Part shown: piece after piece, positions 1 to 8,823 of the stretch
How the letters are laid out: each line of letters begins with the position of its first letter
Numbering within the stretch: position 1 is the stretch's first letter
Origin: Singulisphaera acidiphila DSM 18658
GTDB lineage: Bacteria; Planctomycetota; Planctomycetia; Isosphaerales; Isosphaeraceae
Length of the DNA: 64,000 nt
Assembly: GCF_000242455.2 (NCBI RefSeq)
Contig: NC_019892.1
Location: forward strand, 8,876,744 to 8,940,743
Direction of reading: 5' to 3'
Position numbers and translations under genes: made by a program
Notes under the pieces: model-generated
What the model was told of the DNA's origin: nothing
Database searches by the model: none
The model's input: the letters and a program-made list of their open reading frames with translations, nothing else

Positions 1-7
1 CGGCCCG

Positions 8-1447
8 ATGACGGCGTCGAGCAAGATCGCTGACTATCAATCGTATCGGGGCGTACCGAGCCTGGCGGGCCTGGCGACTCTGACCGAGGCGGCTCGCCCC
101 GGACTCGGAATCGAGGCCTGCGTGACCCGCCTCAAGCGGTTTCACTACGCATTCCGCCGGCTCCACGAGATTTTCACCGCCTGGATCACCGCCGAGCCGA
201 TTTACGAAATCAAGACCGCGTTTTCCCTGCATGCGTACCTCTGTTCCGAGCATGTTTTGGCTCTCCGCACCCGCGTGGGAGAGATGCGTGAGCCCCCGTT
301 GGGCCTGGAAGTCGTGCCTGATCCGGCCTTAGAGCTGCTTTTTGACGAAATCCTCGCGGCCCCGACGACGACGGAACGGCTCGTGGGGCTCTACGAGAAG
401 GCACTGCCGGCCCTCGACGCCGCCTTGGAACGGCACATGGCTGACACGAACCCGCTCACCGATGCTCCCTCGGTGCGGGTCTGCCGCTTCGCCCGGCTGG
501 AACTGGCGGACATGATCGACTTCGGCGTCAAGAGCATCGCCTGCCTGGTCGACGACGAGGCGCGCCGGGGTATGGAGCTGTGGTCGAAGCTGCTCGACGA
601 TTGTCTGGCCGTGAGCGGAGGGATCGACGGCTCAATGCAACCGTTGGACCGAGCGATCGCGCGGCGACATTCGGCAACCCCCTACCGCTATGACCCGGTC
701 CCCCGCCGCGACGAGCGGTTTCAGGATCTCTACAACCAGGGAGTCAACCCCGAAGCATTCCTCTACGACCCGTCGTTCGACCCGCAGTCCAAGACGTTGA
801 TGATGCTCTTCAAGCGGCTCCGCGAAATCGACGTGCCGGAGATGATGGCGAGCATCATTCACGAAACCAAGGGGAAACCTTGGAATTACTACCGCGATAT
901 GAGCCGCCAGCTCTGGGACGAAGCACGGCACGCGATGATGGGCGAAGTGGGCTTCGTCTCGCTCGGGATCGACTGGAAAGCCGCCCGGATCACCCACAAC
1001 TGGTCGCTCCGCCTAAACACCGAATGTACGCCGATCGAGCGGCACGCGGTGCTCTACTTCATCGAACAAGGGTTGATGGCGAAGACCGGCAAGCGCTACG
1101 AGTGGGAAGTGGGGGTTCAGTCGGGCAACCCGCTGATGGCCACGATTCAGGACTTCGACTGGGCTGACGAAGTCCTCCATGCGTCGCTTGGCCGGGAGTG
1201 GTACATCCCCGAGTTCGGCGACCGAAAGCAGGCGATCGACTATGGCGACCAGTGCTGGTCAAAGGTCCTGAGCAACTGGACCACGGTCTACGACCAGGGA
1301 TTGACGCAGCACGAAAACTGGTGGCCCGCGATTTACCAACAGGCCTGCGCCACGTGGGGCATCGCGGCAGACCCCCACGTGCTTGCCTATCGCGAAACCT
1401 ACGAAACCCAGCGGGCCGACCTCAAGGCGGTCTCAGGCAGCGGATGA
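8..1447 (+). CDS. Ferritin-like (di-iron fold) protein of unknown role
   Basis: 479 residues, mostly predicted helical, no signal peptide, so probably cytoplasmic. Two ExxH motifs are visible, E305-A-R-H308 and E388-V-L-H391, spaced as in ferritin-like carboxylate di-iron proteins; further acidic residues (E286, E313) lie near. This suggests a metal-binding four-helix bundle in the C-terminal half; the N-terminal half shows no family I can name. The ATG at 8 is used, but the frame is still open to the left edge, so the real start may lie outside the window. A hairpin follows 33 bases after the stop. No enzymatic reaction can be assigned; the fold call is inferred from motifs only. Confidence 0.6.
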   Translation: MTASSKIADYQSYRGVPSLAGLATLTEAARPGLGIEACVTRLKRFHYAFRRLHEIFTAWITAEPIYEIKTAFSLHAYLCSEHVLALRTRVGEMREPPLGLEVVPDPALELLFDEILAAPTTTERLVGLYEKALPALDAALERHMADTNPLTDAPSVRVCRFARLELADMIDFGVKSIACLVDDEARRGMELWSKLLDDCLAVSGGIDGSMQPLDRAIARRHSATPYRYDPVPRRDERFQDLYNQGVNPEAFLYDPSFDPQSKTLMMLFKRLREIDVPEMMASIIHETKGKPWNYYRDMSRQLWDEARHAMMGEVGFVSLGIDWKAARITHNWSLRLNTECTPIERHAVLYFIEQGLMAKTGKRYEWEVGVQSGNPLMATIQDFDWADEVLHASLGREWYIPEFGDRKQAIDYGDQCWSKVLSNWTTVYDQGLTQHENWWPAIYQQACATWGIAADPHVLAYRETYETQRADLKAVSGSG

Positions 1448-1479
1448 CGGGTGGCCCGCCCAAGTTTGGGATTTCTTCC

Positions 1480-1515
1480 AGGCGAGTGGGGAACTTCACC
1501 GCTCCCCGCTCGCCT
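1480..1515 (+). terminator. Hairpin downstream of the ferritin-like gene
   Basis: Inverted repeat with 13-base arms at 1480-1492 and 1503-1515, one G-T pair in the arms and a 10-base loop. It sits 33 bases after the stop at 1447. There is no T-run after it, so a classical intrinsic terminator is only one reading. The right arm recurs elsewhere in the window (see findings). Confidence 0.45.
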
Positions 1516-1636
1516 TCGGAATCGAATCAGAGCGCCGATCTCCCCATCGCACGGGCTGACCGCCCGCTGGGAGAACCTCCCTGTGAATCCGCCACATTCG
1601 TGGGCGAACTCACAGGGTTCTTCCGCAATGGTTCGC

Positions 1637-2761
1637 TCATTGGGGCGCAGGGGCAGGCGGCGCCGGCGTCTTACTCGGCTTGCGGTCGAGTGCCTCCAGA
1701 GGCATCTCCGCGAAGAAGTCGGAGGGGCGGGAGTCACCGTTCTTGTCGGCCTTGACCTCGGTGCCCGCCAGGGATGCCGCAGCCTCGTCGCGGGCCTTGA
1801 CCAGCAGAGGGAAGAGTGTGGTGTTGACCTCTTGCTGGCGAGGACTGCTCGCGATTCCGAAGCGAAGGTTATTCGCACTCATGAAGGTCAAGAGCTCGGC
1901 CAGCGTAACCTCGGGGCGCTTTTCGACCCCGGCCAGAAGGACGTTGATCGCCGGGGTTTGCAGCATTCGGGTCAGACCGAAAAGGGCCTTGAGATAACGC
2001 TCAGCCTCGGTCCGTTGACGAGTTCCCCTGGGAATGGTCGCTTCGACCTTGGTCCGCATCGCGCGGATCGCCTCCTGCGCCTTCTCGAGCGTCGCGGTGT
2101 CGAACTCGCCCTTCTCCTCATTCTGCTTGCGAAGTTCGGCGGCCAGTTCCTTGAGATTCTCGCGATCGGCCGCGAACGGCTCAGCCTTCAAGGGCTCGGG
2201 GAGCCCCCCTTTGGTCAACTGATCGACGCTGACCGTGATTGCCCCCGCCGCGTACTGGAACGGGATATCCCGAATCAGCGTACCGGGCACCTTGACGCCC
2301 GTCGCCTTCAGACCTCGGTAGTACACGCGTGGGTTCAACAATTCGTCCAACGCCACATTCAACGCGTCGCCGCGCACGACGTCGCGTGGCTCGGGGTTGT
2401 CCCGCAGCCGGCGGGCCACCTCTTCGCGCGCCTGGTTAATGCCCTGACGTTGCCGGGCAAGCCGTTCGTGATAGCGGCGATTGGCCTCCTGCTGCCCCTC
2501 CCAGACGTACTGGTTCCAGCGCATCGCCGTGTCGGCATTGATCGAGTTGGCCACGGCAGTCTGCTGGTTATAAATGCCGGCCCCCTCCGCGAAAACGCCT
2601 AGCCCCCGGGCCACATCGCCCTGGACGGTCCCGACTCCCCCGCCCCAGCCGCCCCAGCCCCAGCCACCGTAGCCCCCGGGATAGTTGAACTGCGCGTGGG
2701 CCGAAGTCCCCTCCACGGCAACCACAGCCAGCATGACGATCAGACGACGGACCCAGAGCAT
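1637..2761 (-). CDS. Secreted protein of unknown function
   Basis: 374 residues. A signal peptide is clear: charged MLWVRR start, hydrophobic stretch, and an A-H-A cleavage-like site near residue 23. The mature protein opens with a Gly/Trp/Tyr-rich segment (residues 25-43) and then has long charged, probably helical regions; the C-terminus is Pro/Ala-rich. No catalytic motif is recognisable. The ATG at 2761 has a GGGAG ribosome binding site 7 bases upstream. It resembles the many exported planctomycete proteins of unknown role; I cannot name a family. Confidence 0.7.
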   Translation of the reverse strand: MLWVRRLIVMLAVVAVEGTSAHAQFNYPGGYGGWGWGGWGGGVGTVQGDVARGLGVFAEGAGIYNQQTAVANSINADTAMRWNQYVWEGQQEANRRYHERLARQRQGINQAREEVARRLRDNPEPRDVVRGDALNVALDELLNPRVYYRGLKATGVKVPGTLIRDIPFQYAAGAITVSVDQLTKGGLPEPLKAEPFAADRENLKELAAELRKQNEEKGEFDTATLEKAQEAIRAMRTKVEATIPRGTRQRTEAERYLKALFGLTRMLQTPAINVLLAGVEKRPEVTLAELLTFMSANNLRFGIASSPRQQEVNTTLFPLLVKARDEAAASLAGTEVKADKNGDSRPSDFFAEMPLEALDRKPSKTPAPPAPAPQ

Positions 2762-3214
2762 CGAATTCTCCCTTCGTGGACGACGAGAACCGCCTCAAAT
2801 CGAGCCCGAGGACGAGCGTCGTGAACGCAACCTCATGTGAGAGTCAATTTACATTTTATTGACTGCGGACATTTTCAACGCGACGCCCGTCTCCCGGTCA
2901 TGCGTGCAATCCTATCTCCACGAGCGGGCATTGACAACGGGCGGGCGGCCCCTTTCCGAGTTAGAGACGATCCCGCTCGAGGATGGACAAGACTGCCGAC
3001 TTGAACCGTTCACGAGAACGCCGGTGATGATGCTGAAATTGCCGGGTTTGCTGAAATGAAGATTGCAGTCGGGGTCCACCCGAAAAAGTTTTCCCCCTCC
3101 TGGACCTGCTGATCGGAGAGGATCGTGGTATCCCAGGGGGCTATAATTCCGATTCAAGGCGTTCTGCTGTCAACGCCCACGTTTCGCGAGTACTTTTGGA
3201 TTGGAGCTCTCTCC
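2762..3214. other. Intergenic region between divergent genes
   Basis: About 450 bases between a minus-strand secreted-protein gene and the plus-strand thioredoxin-like gene. It must hold both promoters. The stretch around 2840-2870 is AT-rich. No convincing small gene was seen. Confidence 0.5.
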
Positions 3215-3787
3215 ATGGCGCTAACGCCGTCCACCATGCTGCCTCTCGGGTCGAAAGCCCCCGACTTCCGCCTCCCCGGCACCGAGGGAGAGACCGTCTC
3301 CCTGGCCGACTTCAAAGACGCGAAAGCGCTGCTCGTCATTTTTCTGTGCAATCACTGCCCCTACGTCAAGCATGTCCGCCATGAACTGGCGGCCTTGGGG
3401 CGAGAATACCAGGCCAAAGGAGTCGCAGTGGTCGGCATCAGTGCGAATGACGTGATCTCGCACCCGGACGACCGGCCCGAGTTGATGGCACGGGAGAAGG
3501 CGGAAGTCGGCTACACCTTTCCCTACCTCTACGATGAGAGCCAGGCCGTGGCCCAAGCCTACCAGGCGGCCTGCACCCCGGACTTCTTCGTCTTCGACCG
3601 CGATCAAACCCTGGTCTATCGCGGCCAGATGGACGAGAGCCGGCCGGGCAACGGCGTCCCTGTAACCGGCAACGATCTACGAACGGCGCTCGACGCCGTG
3701 CTCGCAGGCCAACCGGTTGCGCCGACCCAGAAGCCGAGCCTCGGCTGCAACATCAAATGGAAGCCCGGCAACGAACCAGGCTACTGA
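3215..3787 (+). CDS. Thioredoxin-fold AhpC/TSA-type protein
   Basis: 190 residues, redoxin domain throughout. The N-terminus (GSKAPDFRLPGTEG) is the usual AhpC/TSA opening, followed by the strand LLVIFLCNHCPYVKH, where a C-x-x-C motif (CNHC) sits at the redox site, and by the VVGISAND strand and the CTPDFFVFD cis-Pro region. Such proteins act as thiol oxidoreductases or peroxidases in the cytoplasm; the precise substrate is unknown. The start at 3215 is preferred over the longer frame opening at 3125 because a GGAG site lies 8 bases upstream and family similarity begins there. It is a single gene with no operon partner. Confidence 0.85.
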   Translation: MALTPSTMLPLGSKAPDFRLPGTEGETVSLADFKDAKALLVIFLCNHCPYVKHVRHELAALGREYQAKGVAVVGISANDVISHPDDRPELMAREKAEVGYTFPYLYDESQAVAQAYQAACTPDFFVFDRDQTLVYRGQMDESRPGNGVPVTGNDLRTALDAVLAGQPVAPTQKPSLGCNIKWKPGNEPGY

Positions 3788-4147
3788 GATCACGGCTCGG
3801 AACAGCCTCACGCCCGGCCCCGTGAGTGAATATCGCGGGCAAGGCTGGTTCGCAATGCCCCACCCGGGATCCGGAACCAGTAAACTTGGGATCCGGATCC
3901 CGTGGCCAGAAACGGGCTTCGAGAGAGTGGACAGTTGGAGTGGATTGAGAGGCGCCGCCTTGGTGTGACGGCACCCGACCAAGGCGGGCGGGCCACACCA
4001 GTACGGAAGAGCCTCTCAGCGGAATCCTCTACAATGCGGCTGCCTTTTCCGGGAACGCGGATGCAATGCGGAAGCGGCGGGAAGACGCTTGGTGAGTGAT
4101 CCCTTGGTGAGTTCGTACGGTCACTGAAGGGCCAGACCAGCCCGGAA
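3788..4147. other. Intergenic region, no gene seen
   Basis: 360 bases between the ends of two convergent genes. It contains closely spaced copies of a GGGATCCGG-type word near 3865-3900, which could pair, but no terminator with a T-run and no supported gene. Confidence 0.4.
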
Positions 4148-5242
4148 TCAATGACCACGTTCCCCGATTGTCTCCCGAACAGTCGCTCGTTGGGCCAATC
4201 GATTCTTCCGCCGCGCGCGAAAAGCCGGCCACCACATGAACATCCCTGTCACCCACAGCAATGCCAGGATCAAGGAAGCGATTAAGTAGAGGATGCGGGT
4301 CGGCCATCCGAAGATATCCCCGGTGTGGAGCGACCGCTTCAGGTTGTGGAGTTGGGTCCCCAACCCGGCCTGGCGAGCGCTCTCCACCAGAAGAAGCTCA
4401 CCGCTGTACGGATTGAGGAAAACCCGGCTCCGGCCGGCCGGCGTGCGATCCTCGGGGTACTTCATCTGGGCGACGATCGGCCGCGCTCCTTCGGGGAACG
4501 CGAGCAGCACCAGCGCAGCTCCGGGGAGGGTCTCTCGGGCAATCCGCGAGGCTTCGTCGAGGCTGATCGGGCGGTCGTTCGACGTCGAGGCGACTCGGGT
4601 TGGACGCGCCGGGGGCGGCTCCGCATTCAGGCGATCGATCAACGGGTCGGCAAAATCGCCAAAGGCGATAATCACGCCACTGACGGCCATCACCAGCGCA
4701 ATCGGAGCGGTGTAAAAACCAAGCGCGTAATGGGCATCGGAGTTCCATCGCTTCCAGGACCCGCGCCGACGGAAGGTAAGAATGCAGGCGGGCCACCACA
4801 AGATCAGGCCCGTCACGACCAGGAACGCCGTCAAGAAACTGATCACGCCGACGATCCGTTCGCCGGTCTGGCCCGCCATCAGTCGGGTATGGAGCAGATG
4901 CAGGCGTCGGGCCAACCCAACCTCCCATTGCTCCATGCTGCGCGTCCCGAGAATTTGCCCCGTGTAGGGCTCGACGTAAACCGTGATCCGCTTGCTGAGT
5001 TGGAACTGATACGACAGCCCCGCCCCCTCGGCCAGACGAACCGAGGTCACCCGATTTTCGGGATACGTTGAACGAACACGCTCCAATAATTGCTGCAAAG
5101 GCAGCCGCTCGCCTTGAGGCTTGACATAAAAAAGCCTTGAATTGAGAACACGGTCGATCTGGTTCTCGAACACCAAGGCCGCACCGGTCAGGCTGACCAA
5201 GAAGACAAAAAGGCCAACCGCCAGGGCAACCCAACGATGCAT
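4148..5242 (-). CDS. PepSY-associated transmembrane helix protein
   Basis: 364 residues with four hydrophobic segments (about residues 5-27, 130-150, 170-200 and near 320-340) and an intervening periplasmic PepSY-like region. The opening MHRWVALAVGLFVFLVSLTG and the internal RRLHLLHTRLM and ALGFYTAP segments fit the PepSY_TM family, whose members are often linked to iron uptake or membrane redox chemistry. Bases upstream of the ATG read RKTLLV in frame, like the family N-terminus, but hold no ATG, GTG or TTG before a stop, so the ATG at 5242 is used. No siderophore receptor gene is adjacent, so the substrate is open. Confidence 0.85.
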   Translation of the reverse strand: MHRWVALAVGLFVFLVSLTGAALVFENQIDRVLNSRLFYVKPQGERLPLQQLLERVRSTYPENRVTSVRLAEGAGLSYQFQLSKRITVYVEPYTGQILGTRSMEQWEVGLARRLHLLHTRLMAGQTGERIVGVISFLTAFLVVTGLILWWPACILTFRRRGSWKRWNSDAHYALGFYTAPIALVMAVSGVIIAFGDFADPLIDRLNAEPPPARPTRVASTSNDRPISLDEASRIARETLPGAALVLLAFPEGARPIVAQMKYPEDRTPAGRSRVFLNPYSGELLLVESARQAGLGTQLHNLKRSLHTGDIFGWPTRILYLIASLILALLWVTGMFMWWPAFRARRKNRLAQRATVRETIGERGH

Positions 5243-5381
5243 GACAAGAAGAGTTTTACGAATGACCCTGATCTCCCGGGAATGACAATAAATGATTTAT
5301 TGTCGTATCTCTGTATTCGAATTTGTCTTCCGCTGCCGATGACAACGGAACCGTGGCTTCGTGGCAAGCCCCCCGGAACCC

Positions 5382-5807
5382 TCAGCGCTTGCGATTCGTC
5401 CGAATGACAAACGGGGGAAGTTCGACAGGCCGGTCCTCGACGATGGCGACATAGCCGGATTCCTCCGGTTCGGTGAAGGCGTTGGCAAGTCGGTCTTTGC
5501 CCCCCGCCGGAGCCGGCCAGAGGAAAGTCGCGACGTACTGGCCGGTTGGAGCGCCTTGCTCACCCTCTTCCATCTTCATTTGAAATCGCCCCGAGGCATC
5601 TGTCGTGGCAGACAGCCGGGGCGCATCGAGATCGCGGTAGTGATTGAGCAGGTGGAACCGGACGACAACCCCCTCGGCAGGCTTTCCATCCACGACGACC
5701 TGCCCCGAGACCGGATACACGGTCGGATCGCGGCGTGCATCATCCCCGCAAGAGCAGACGAACAGCGGCAACAAGAGCGCTCTGGCAAACGCGGGGTATC
5801 GCCTCAT
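5382..5807 (-). CDS. Putative lipoprotein with carboxypeptidase-regulatory-like fold
   Basis: 141 residues. The start MRRYPAFARALLLPLFVCSCG is a lipoprotein signal with the lipobox V-C-S-C, so Cys20 is the likely lipidated residue. The body (YPVSGQVVVDGKPAEGVVVRF, then TTDASGRFQM and GQYVATF) is the transthyretin/carboxypeptidase regulatory-like beta-sandwich seen in many planctomycete lipoproteins. The ATG at 5807 is chosen because a GAGG site lies 6 bases upstream and the signal peptide starts there; a longer in-frame opening exists. It follows the DUF1559 gene by about 80 bases on the same strand, a pairing common in this phylum. Confidence 0.8.
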   Translation of the reverse strand: MRRYPAFARALLLPLFVCSCGDDARRDPTVYPVSGQVVVDGKPAEGVVVRFHLLNHYRDLDAPRLSATTDASGRFQMKMEEGEQGAPTGQYVATFLWPAPAGGKDRLANAFTEPEESGYVAIVEDRPVELPPFVIRTNRKR

Positions 5808-5887
5808 CTTGATCCTCAAAGTTGCGCGCCCGGACACGTGCCATCCGGCAGCCATCAAGGGAATTTCTCCCGCACCGATCCCTGACA

Positions 5888-6868
5888 TCAGAGTTGATCG
5901 GCGGAGATAACCTCTCCCCCATTGCGCGTGGCGATGGCCCGCCATGTCGCGACATTGATCGAATCCTTGGCAAACCGGACGTGACCGTCAGCGAACAGGA
6001 GATTGACCCCACCCGAATGGAAACTTCGGGCGGCGAAGCGCCCAATGACAGCGCCCGAAGTGCAATCGGGCCTTTTGCTGTTGGGGGTCAGATAGTGATT
6101 GAAGGTCGCGAAGCAGAAGCTGCCGCGCGCCCACTCGCGCGTCCGCTGGCCGCTCCAGAGAGTCACCGCCTCGCAAAAACTATCCGTCAGCGGCGTATTC
6201 GCAGCGCCTTGGGCGTACTGCCGAACCGGATCGACGGGCTTGGCCCCCGACGTATCGCTCCCGGTCCCCCTGATCGTCTCGCTGTAGGCAGCAGTCGAGC
6301 TCAAACCATCGGTGATCTCGGCAAATCGGACGACCGACTTGTCGAAGAACAGGCCGTCCACCAACTCCGGGCCATCCTGTGGCCGGAAGCTCCCCCCGTT
6401 GGCCACGCCCGTGCCGGCGTTGGCAACGTAGCTGTTAGGCCCAAAGTCGGGATGGATCCGATCCAACGAATCGCTCGGGCAAAGATAAGCGGAGATGGTG
6501 ATGCGTACCCCTGTCTGGTTACCCACGTCCAGGGGAGAAATGGAGAAGTTCAACGCATTGAAGACATTGTTCCCCTCGAGAAACGGCTGGAACATCGCGA
6601 GTGACGACCAGACAAGCGGCGAACTCGCACGGCCCGAGGGGAGCACGTTGTGCGTGCCTTCGTAATTGTGCATGGCGAGACCGAGCTGCTTGAAGTTATT
6701 ACTGCACTGCGCTCGCCTCGCAGCCTCTCGCGCGGCCTGAACGGCCGGCAGCAGCAGAGCGATCAAAACGGCGATGATCGCGATCACCACCAGCAATTCA
6801 ATCAGCGTGAAACCGCGACCACGAGGCCGCCGATCCCGGGAGTCTTGAGGTTTCATGAAAGAGATCAT
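5888..6868 (-). CDS. DUF1559 prepilin-type N-terminal domain protein
   Basis: 326 residues. The N-terminus shows a type IV prepilin/pseudopilin cleavage signal, R-G-F-T-L-I-E-L-L, with the pilin helix running into AVQAAREAARRAQCSNN, the diagnostic DUF1559 opening. The C-terminal part has FHSGGVNLLFADGHVRF, the typical end of this family. The protein is presumably a minor pilin-like or surface-anchored protein processed by a prepilin peptidase. Candidate starts are ATG at 6868 and ATG at 6856; neither has a strong ribosome binding site, and a TTG at 6886 is less likely. It forms a probable operon with the lipoprotein gene downstream. Confidence 0.92.
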   Translation of the reverse strand: MISFMKPQDSRDRRPRGRGFTLIELLVVIAIIAVLIALLLPAVQAAREAARRAQCSNNFKQLGLAMHNYEGTHNVLPSGRASSPLVWSSLAMFQPFLEGNNVFNALNFSISPLDVGNQTGVRITISAYLCPSDSLDRIHPDFGPNSYVANAGTGVANGGSFRPQDGPELVDGLFFDKSVVRFAEITDGLSSTAAYSETIRGTGSDTSGAKPVDPVRQYAQGAANTPLTDSFCEAVTLWSGQRTREWARGSFCFATFNHYLTPNSKRPDCTSGAVIGRFAARSFHSGGVNLLFADGHVRFAKDSINVATWRAIATRNGGEVISADQL

Positions 6869-7288
6869 CCGCCCGGGGATTCCCAATCAAGCCGGACTAG
6901 GGCTCGATCGGTTGTGAACCCCCGCGTTCTTCGGGATACAACCCATCGCCAGACTGGGAGAGTCGGTGGCAACAGGCCGGGGGGGGGAACAGACGAGATT
7001 GAGATCCAGTCTCAATGCAAGCGACTTTACGCAATCATAGTATCATTGTCAATGAGTTTACGAACGCGGCCGGAGCCATGAGGCTCCGCTCCGCCGCCAA
7101 GGAAATCCGGACTGGCTCGTCGGGGAATCGAGCCGCCCGCACGTTGAAGCCGGACAGGGGTGGCCTGAGGTTTGTACGATCGCCCTTTTGGATTGGAGCG
7201 TGCGCAACGTCCCCCACCGGGCGACCGGCGACGCGCTGCGTGCCGCGTTCGCGAGCCGACCGGTTGCGTCAACCCAAGCGAACCAAGG
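6869..7288. other. Intergenic region, no gene seen
   Basis: About 420 bases between two minus-strand genes. It holds a short G-run near 6980 and must contain the promoter of the DUF1559 operon. Reading frames here are short and overlapping, with no recognisable protein. Confidence 0.4.
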
Positions 7289-8416
7289 CTATTGAGGAAG
7301 CACCGCAGCGCAACTCGCAGCGTCCTCGGGGCGCTGGCCCGACTGGTTGGTCGATTCCAGCTCGATCAGCCGGTCGATCGGCGCGATCACGAGGAGCATA
7401 TCGCCCGGTTCGAACACGATCTCGTGTCCCGGGTTCACGTTGACGCCGGCCTTTCCGTGGTGCATGACCACGTTGACCTGGGAATCGGCCTGGACGTCAC
7501 CAACCGTCCGGCCGACAAGCTTGCCGGTCGGGCAAATCGTCAGGTCGATCAGGTGGAGCGGCTTGTCGGCGAGTTGAAAGCGCTGATAGACCTTGCGCCC
7601 TGTGGCCGCGGCAATGAACGCCGTGGCTGAGACCTGGGCGGTCGAGATCGCCGGCAGTGAGAAGGCACCGGCAATCTTGACCGCCAGCGACTCATCGAAC
7701 AGGCGGAGCACGATCTTGGCCTCGGAATTCAAGTCCTTGGCCGTGAGGCCGGCATCGAGGTTAGTCAGGTCGTCGCTAGTCGCGAGGATGACCGCACGGG
7801 CATGGCCAATCCCGGCCAACTCGAGCGTCTTCGCATTCCGGCCGTCGCCCCGGATGACCGGCACCCCTAGGTCGATGATCTCGTCGAGTAGCGTCGAGTC
7901 AGTCCCCACCCGCTCGATCACGACCACAGGCTCGCGGAGCGCCAGGATTCCTTGGGTGATCTGGAACCCGACCTTGCCCAGCCCGACGACGATCATGTGG
8001 TTGCGATACAACGAGGCCATCATTCGCTGCCACTCCGGTAACTGGCTTTTCTTGGTGAACGTGAGGTAGCCGAGTCGGATGAGCGAGTCGACCACCGCCC
8101 CGAGTCCTACGATCGGCAGCAGGAAGAAAAGAGGCTGGAGATACCACTCATCGGGAAAGTCGAGGTAGGGCTCGAGGAAGATGAGCAGGAAAACACTGTA
8201 ACACCCCTCCACGTAAGTCAGGGGGCGATGATGATAGCACTGCTGGAGCACCAGGCCGCCCCCCAAGACGAGCGACCAGAAGACTCCCAAGGGCCAGCGG
8301 AACTCCCAGAGCAAGTAGCGCACATACCGAACGTAAATCGCCAGTCGAATCGGGGCCCGCATCCGCTCAGGGCCAGACCTGATGTTGGTGAGCCACTTCA
8401 TCGGGAAACTCGCCAT
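7289..8416 (-). CDS. Membrane protein with RCK/TrkA-N and TrkA-C domains
   Basis: 375 residues. The N-terminal 115 residues contain two hydrophobic segments (about 43-60 and 95-118) with an intervening loop, the layout of a two-helix ion channel. Residues 140-260 form a TrkA-N/RCK domain with the NAD-binding GLGKVG at 145-150 and a conserved VIRGDGRNAKTLELAGI region. The C-terminal part (residues about 280-350) is a TrkA-C-like domain ending GDMLLVIAP. The role would be nucleotide-gated ion conductance at the membrane. Oddly, no TxGYG potassium selectivity filter is present; the loop reads LIFLEPYLDFPDEW. Start ATG 8416; ATG 8401 is possible. Confidence 0.85.
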   Translation of the reverse strand: MASFPMKWLTNIRSGPERMRAPIRLAIYVRYVRYLLWEFRWPLGVFWSLVLGGGLVLQQCYHHRPLTYVEGCYSVFLLIFLEPYLDFPDEWYLQPLFFLLPIVGLGAVVDSLIRLGYLTFTKKSQLPEWQRMMASLYRNHMIVVGLGKVGFQITQGILALREPVVVIERVGTDSTLLDEIIDLGVPVIRGDGRNAKTLELAGIGHARAVILATSDDLTNLDAGLTAKDLNSEAKIVLRLFDESLAVKIAGAFSLPAISTAQVSATAFIAAATGRKVYQRFQLADKPLHLIDLTICPTGKLVGRTVGDVQADSQVNVVMHHGKAGVNVNPGHEIVFEPGDMLLVIAPIDRLIELESTNQSGQRPEDAASCAAVLPQ

Positions 8417-8823
8417 CGCGCCGGCCGGAAGTCAGCGGCGATCCGATCGGGCCGCGTCGATCGCGAAGTCATCAGGCAAAGCAAGTGCATGGGGAGGAAC
8501 CTGACCGAAGGTTGGAGGCGCGAATCATGCCGAGTGGAAGAGAGCGTCCTCGGAATGCCATTCGAGCGTAATCGGACGATCGACCAATCGCCACTGGCCA
8601 CCACTTCCCGACGTCAAGGGAACAAGAGGTGGCGGTCACGATCGGCCTCGGTTCGTCGGGAGCAGGCGGATCCCCAGTCCGAAAAAAGGGGAAAAAATTG
8701 GCCCGCTAGCGAGGCGCGAGATCTTGACCCGGTTCGATCGATTGAGGATCGTCGAAGAGAGCGACCCCGGCGCGAAGTTGCAAAAGAGGAAAAGCAAAAA
8801 AAAGGGCCGAGCGACCTCGAGCG
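8417..8823. other. Intergenic region between divergent genes
   Basis: About 400 bases between the RCK protein gene (minus) and the SGNH hydrolase gene (plus). It carries an A/G-rich tract at 8680-8810. No supported gene was seen. Confidence 0.4.

Noticed and set aside
2859..3059. 66-codon plus-strand frame in the intergenic region
   Set aside because: No recognisable features and no start context.
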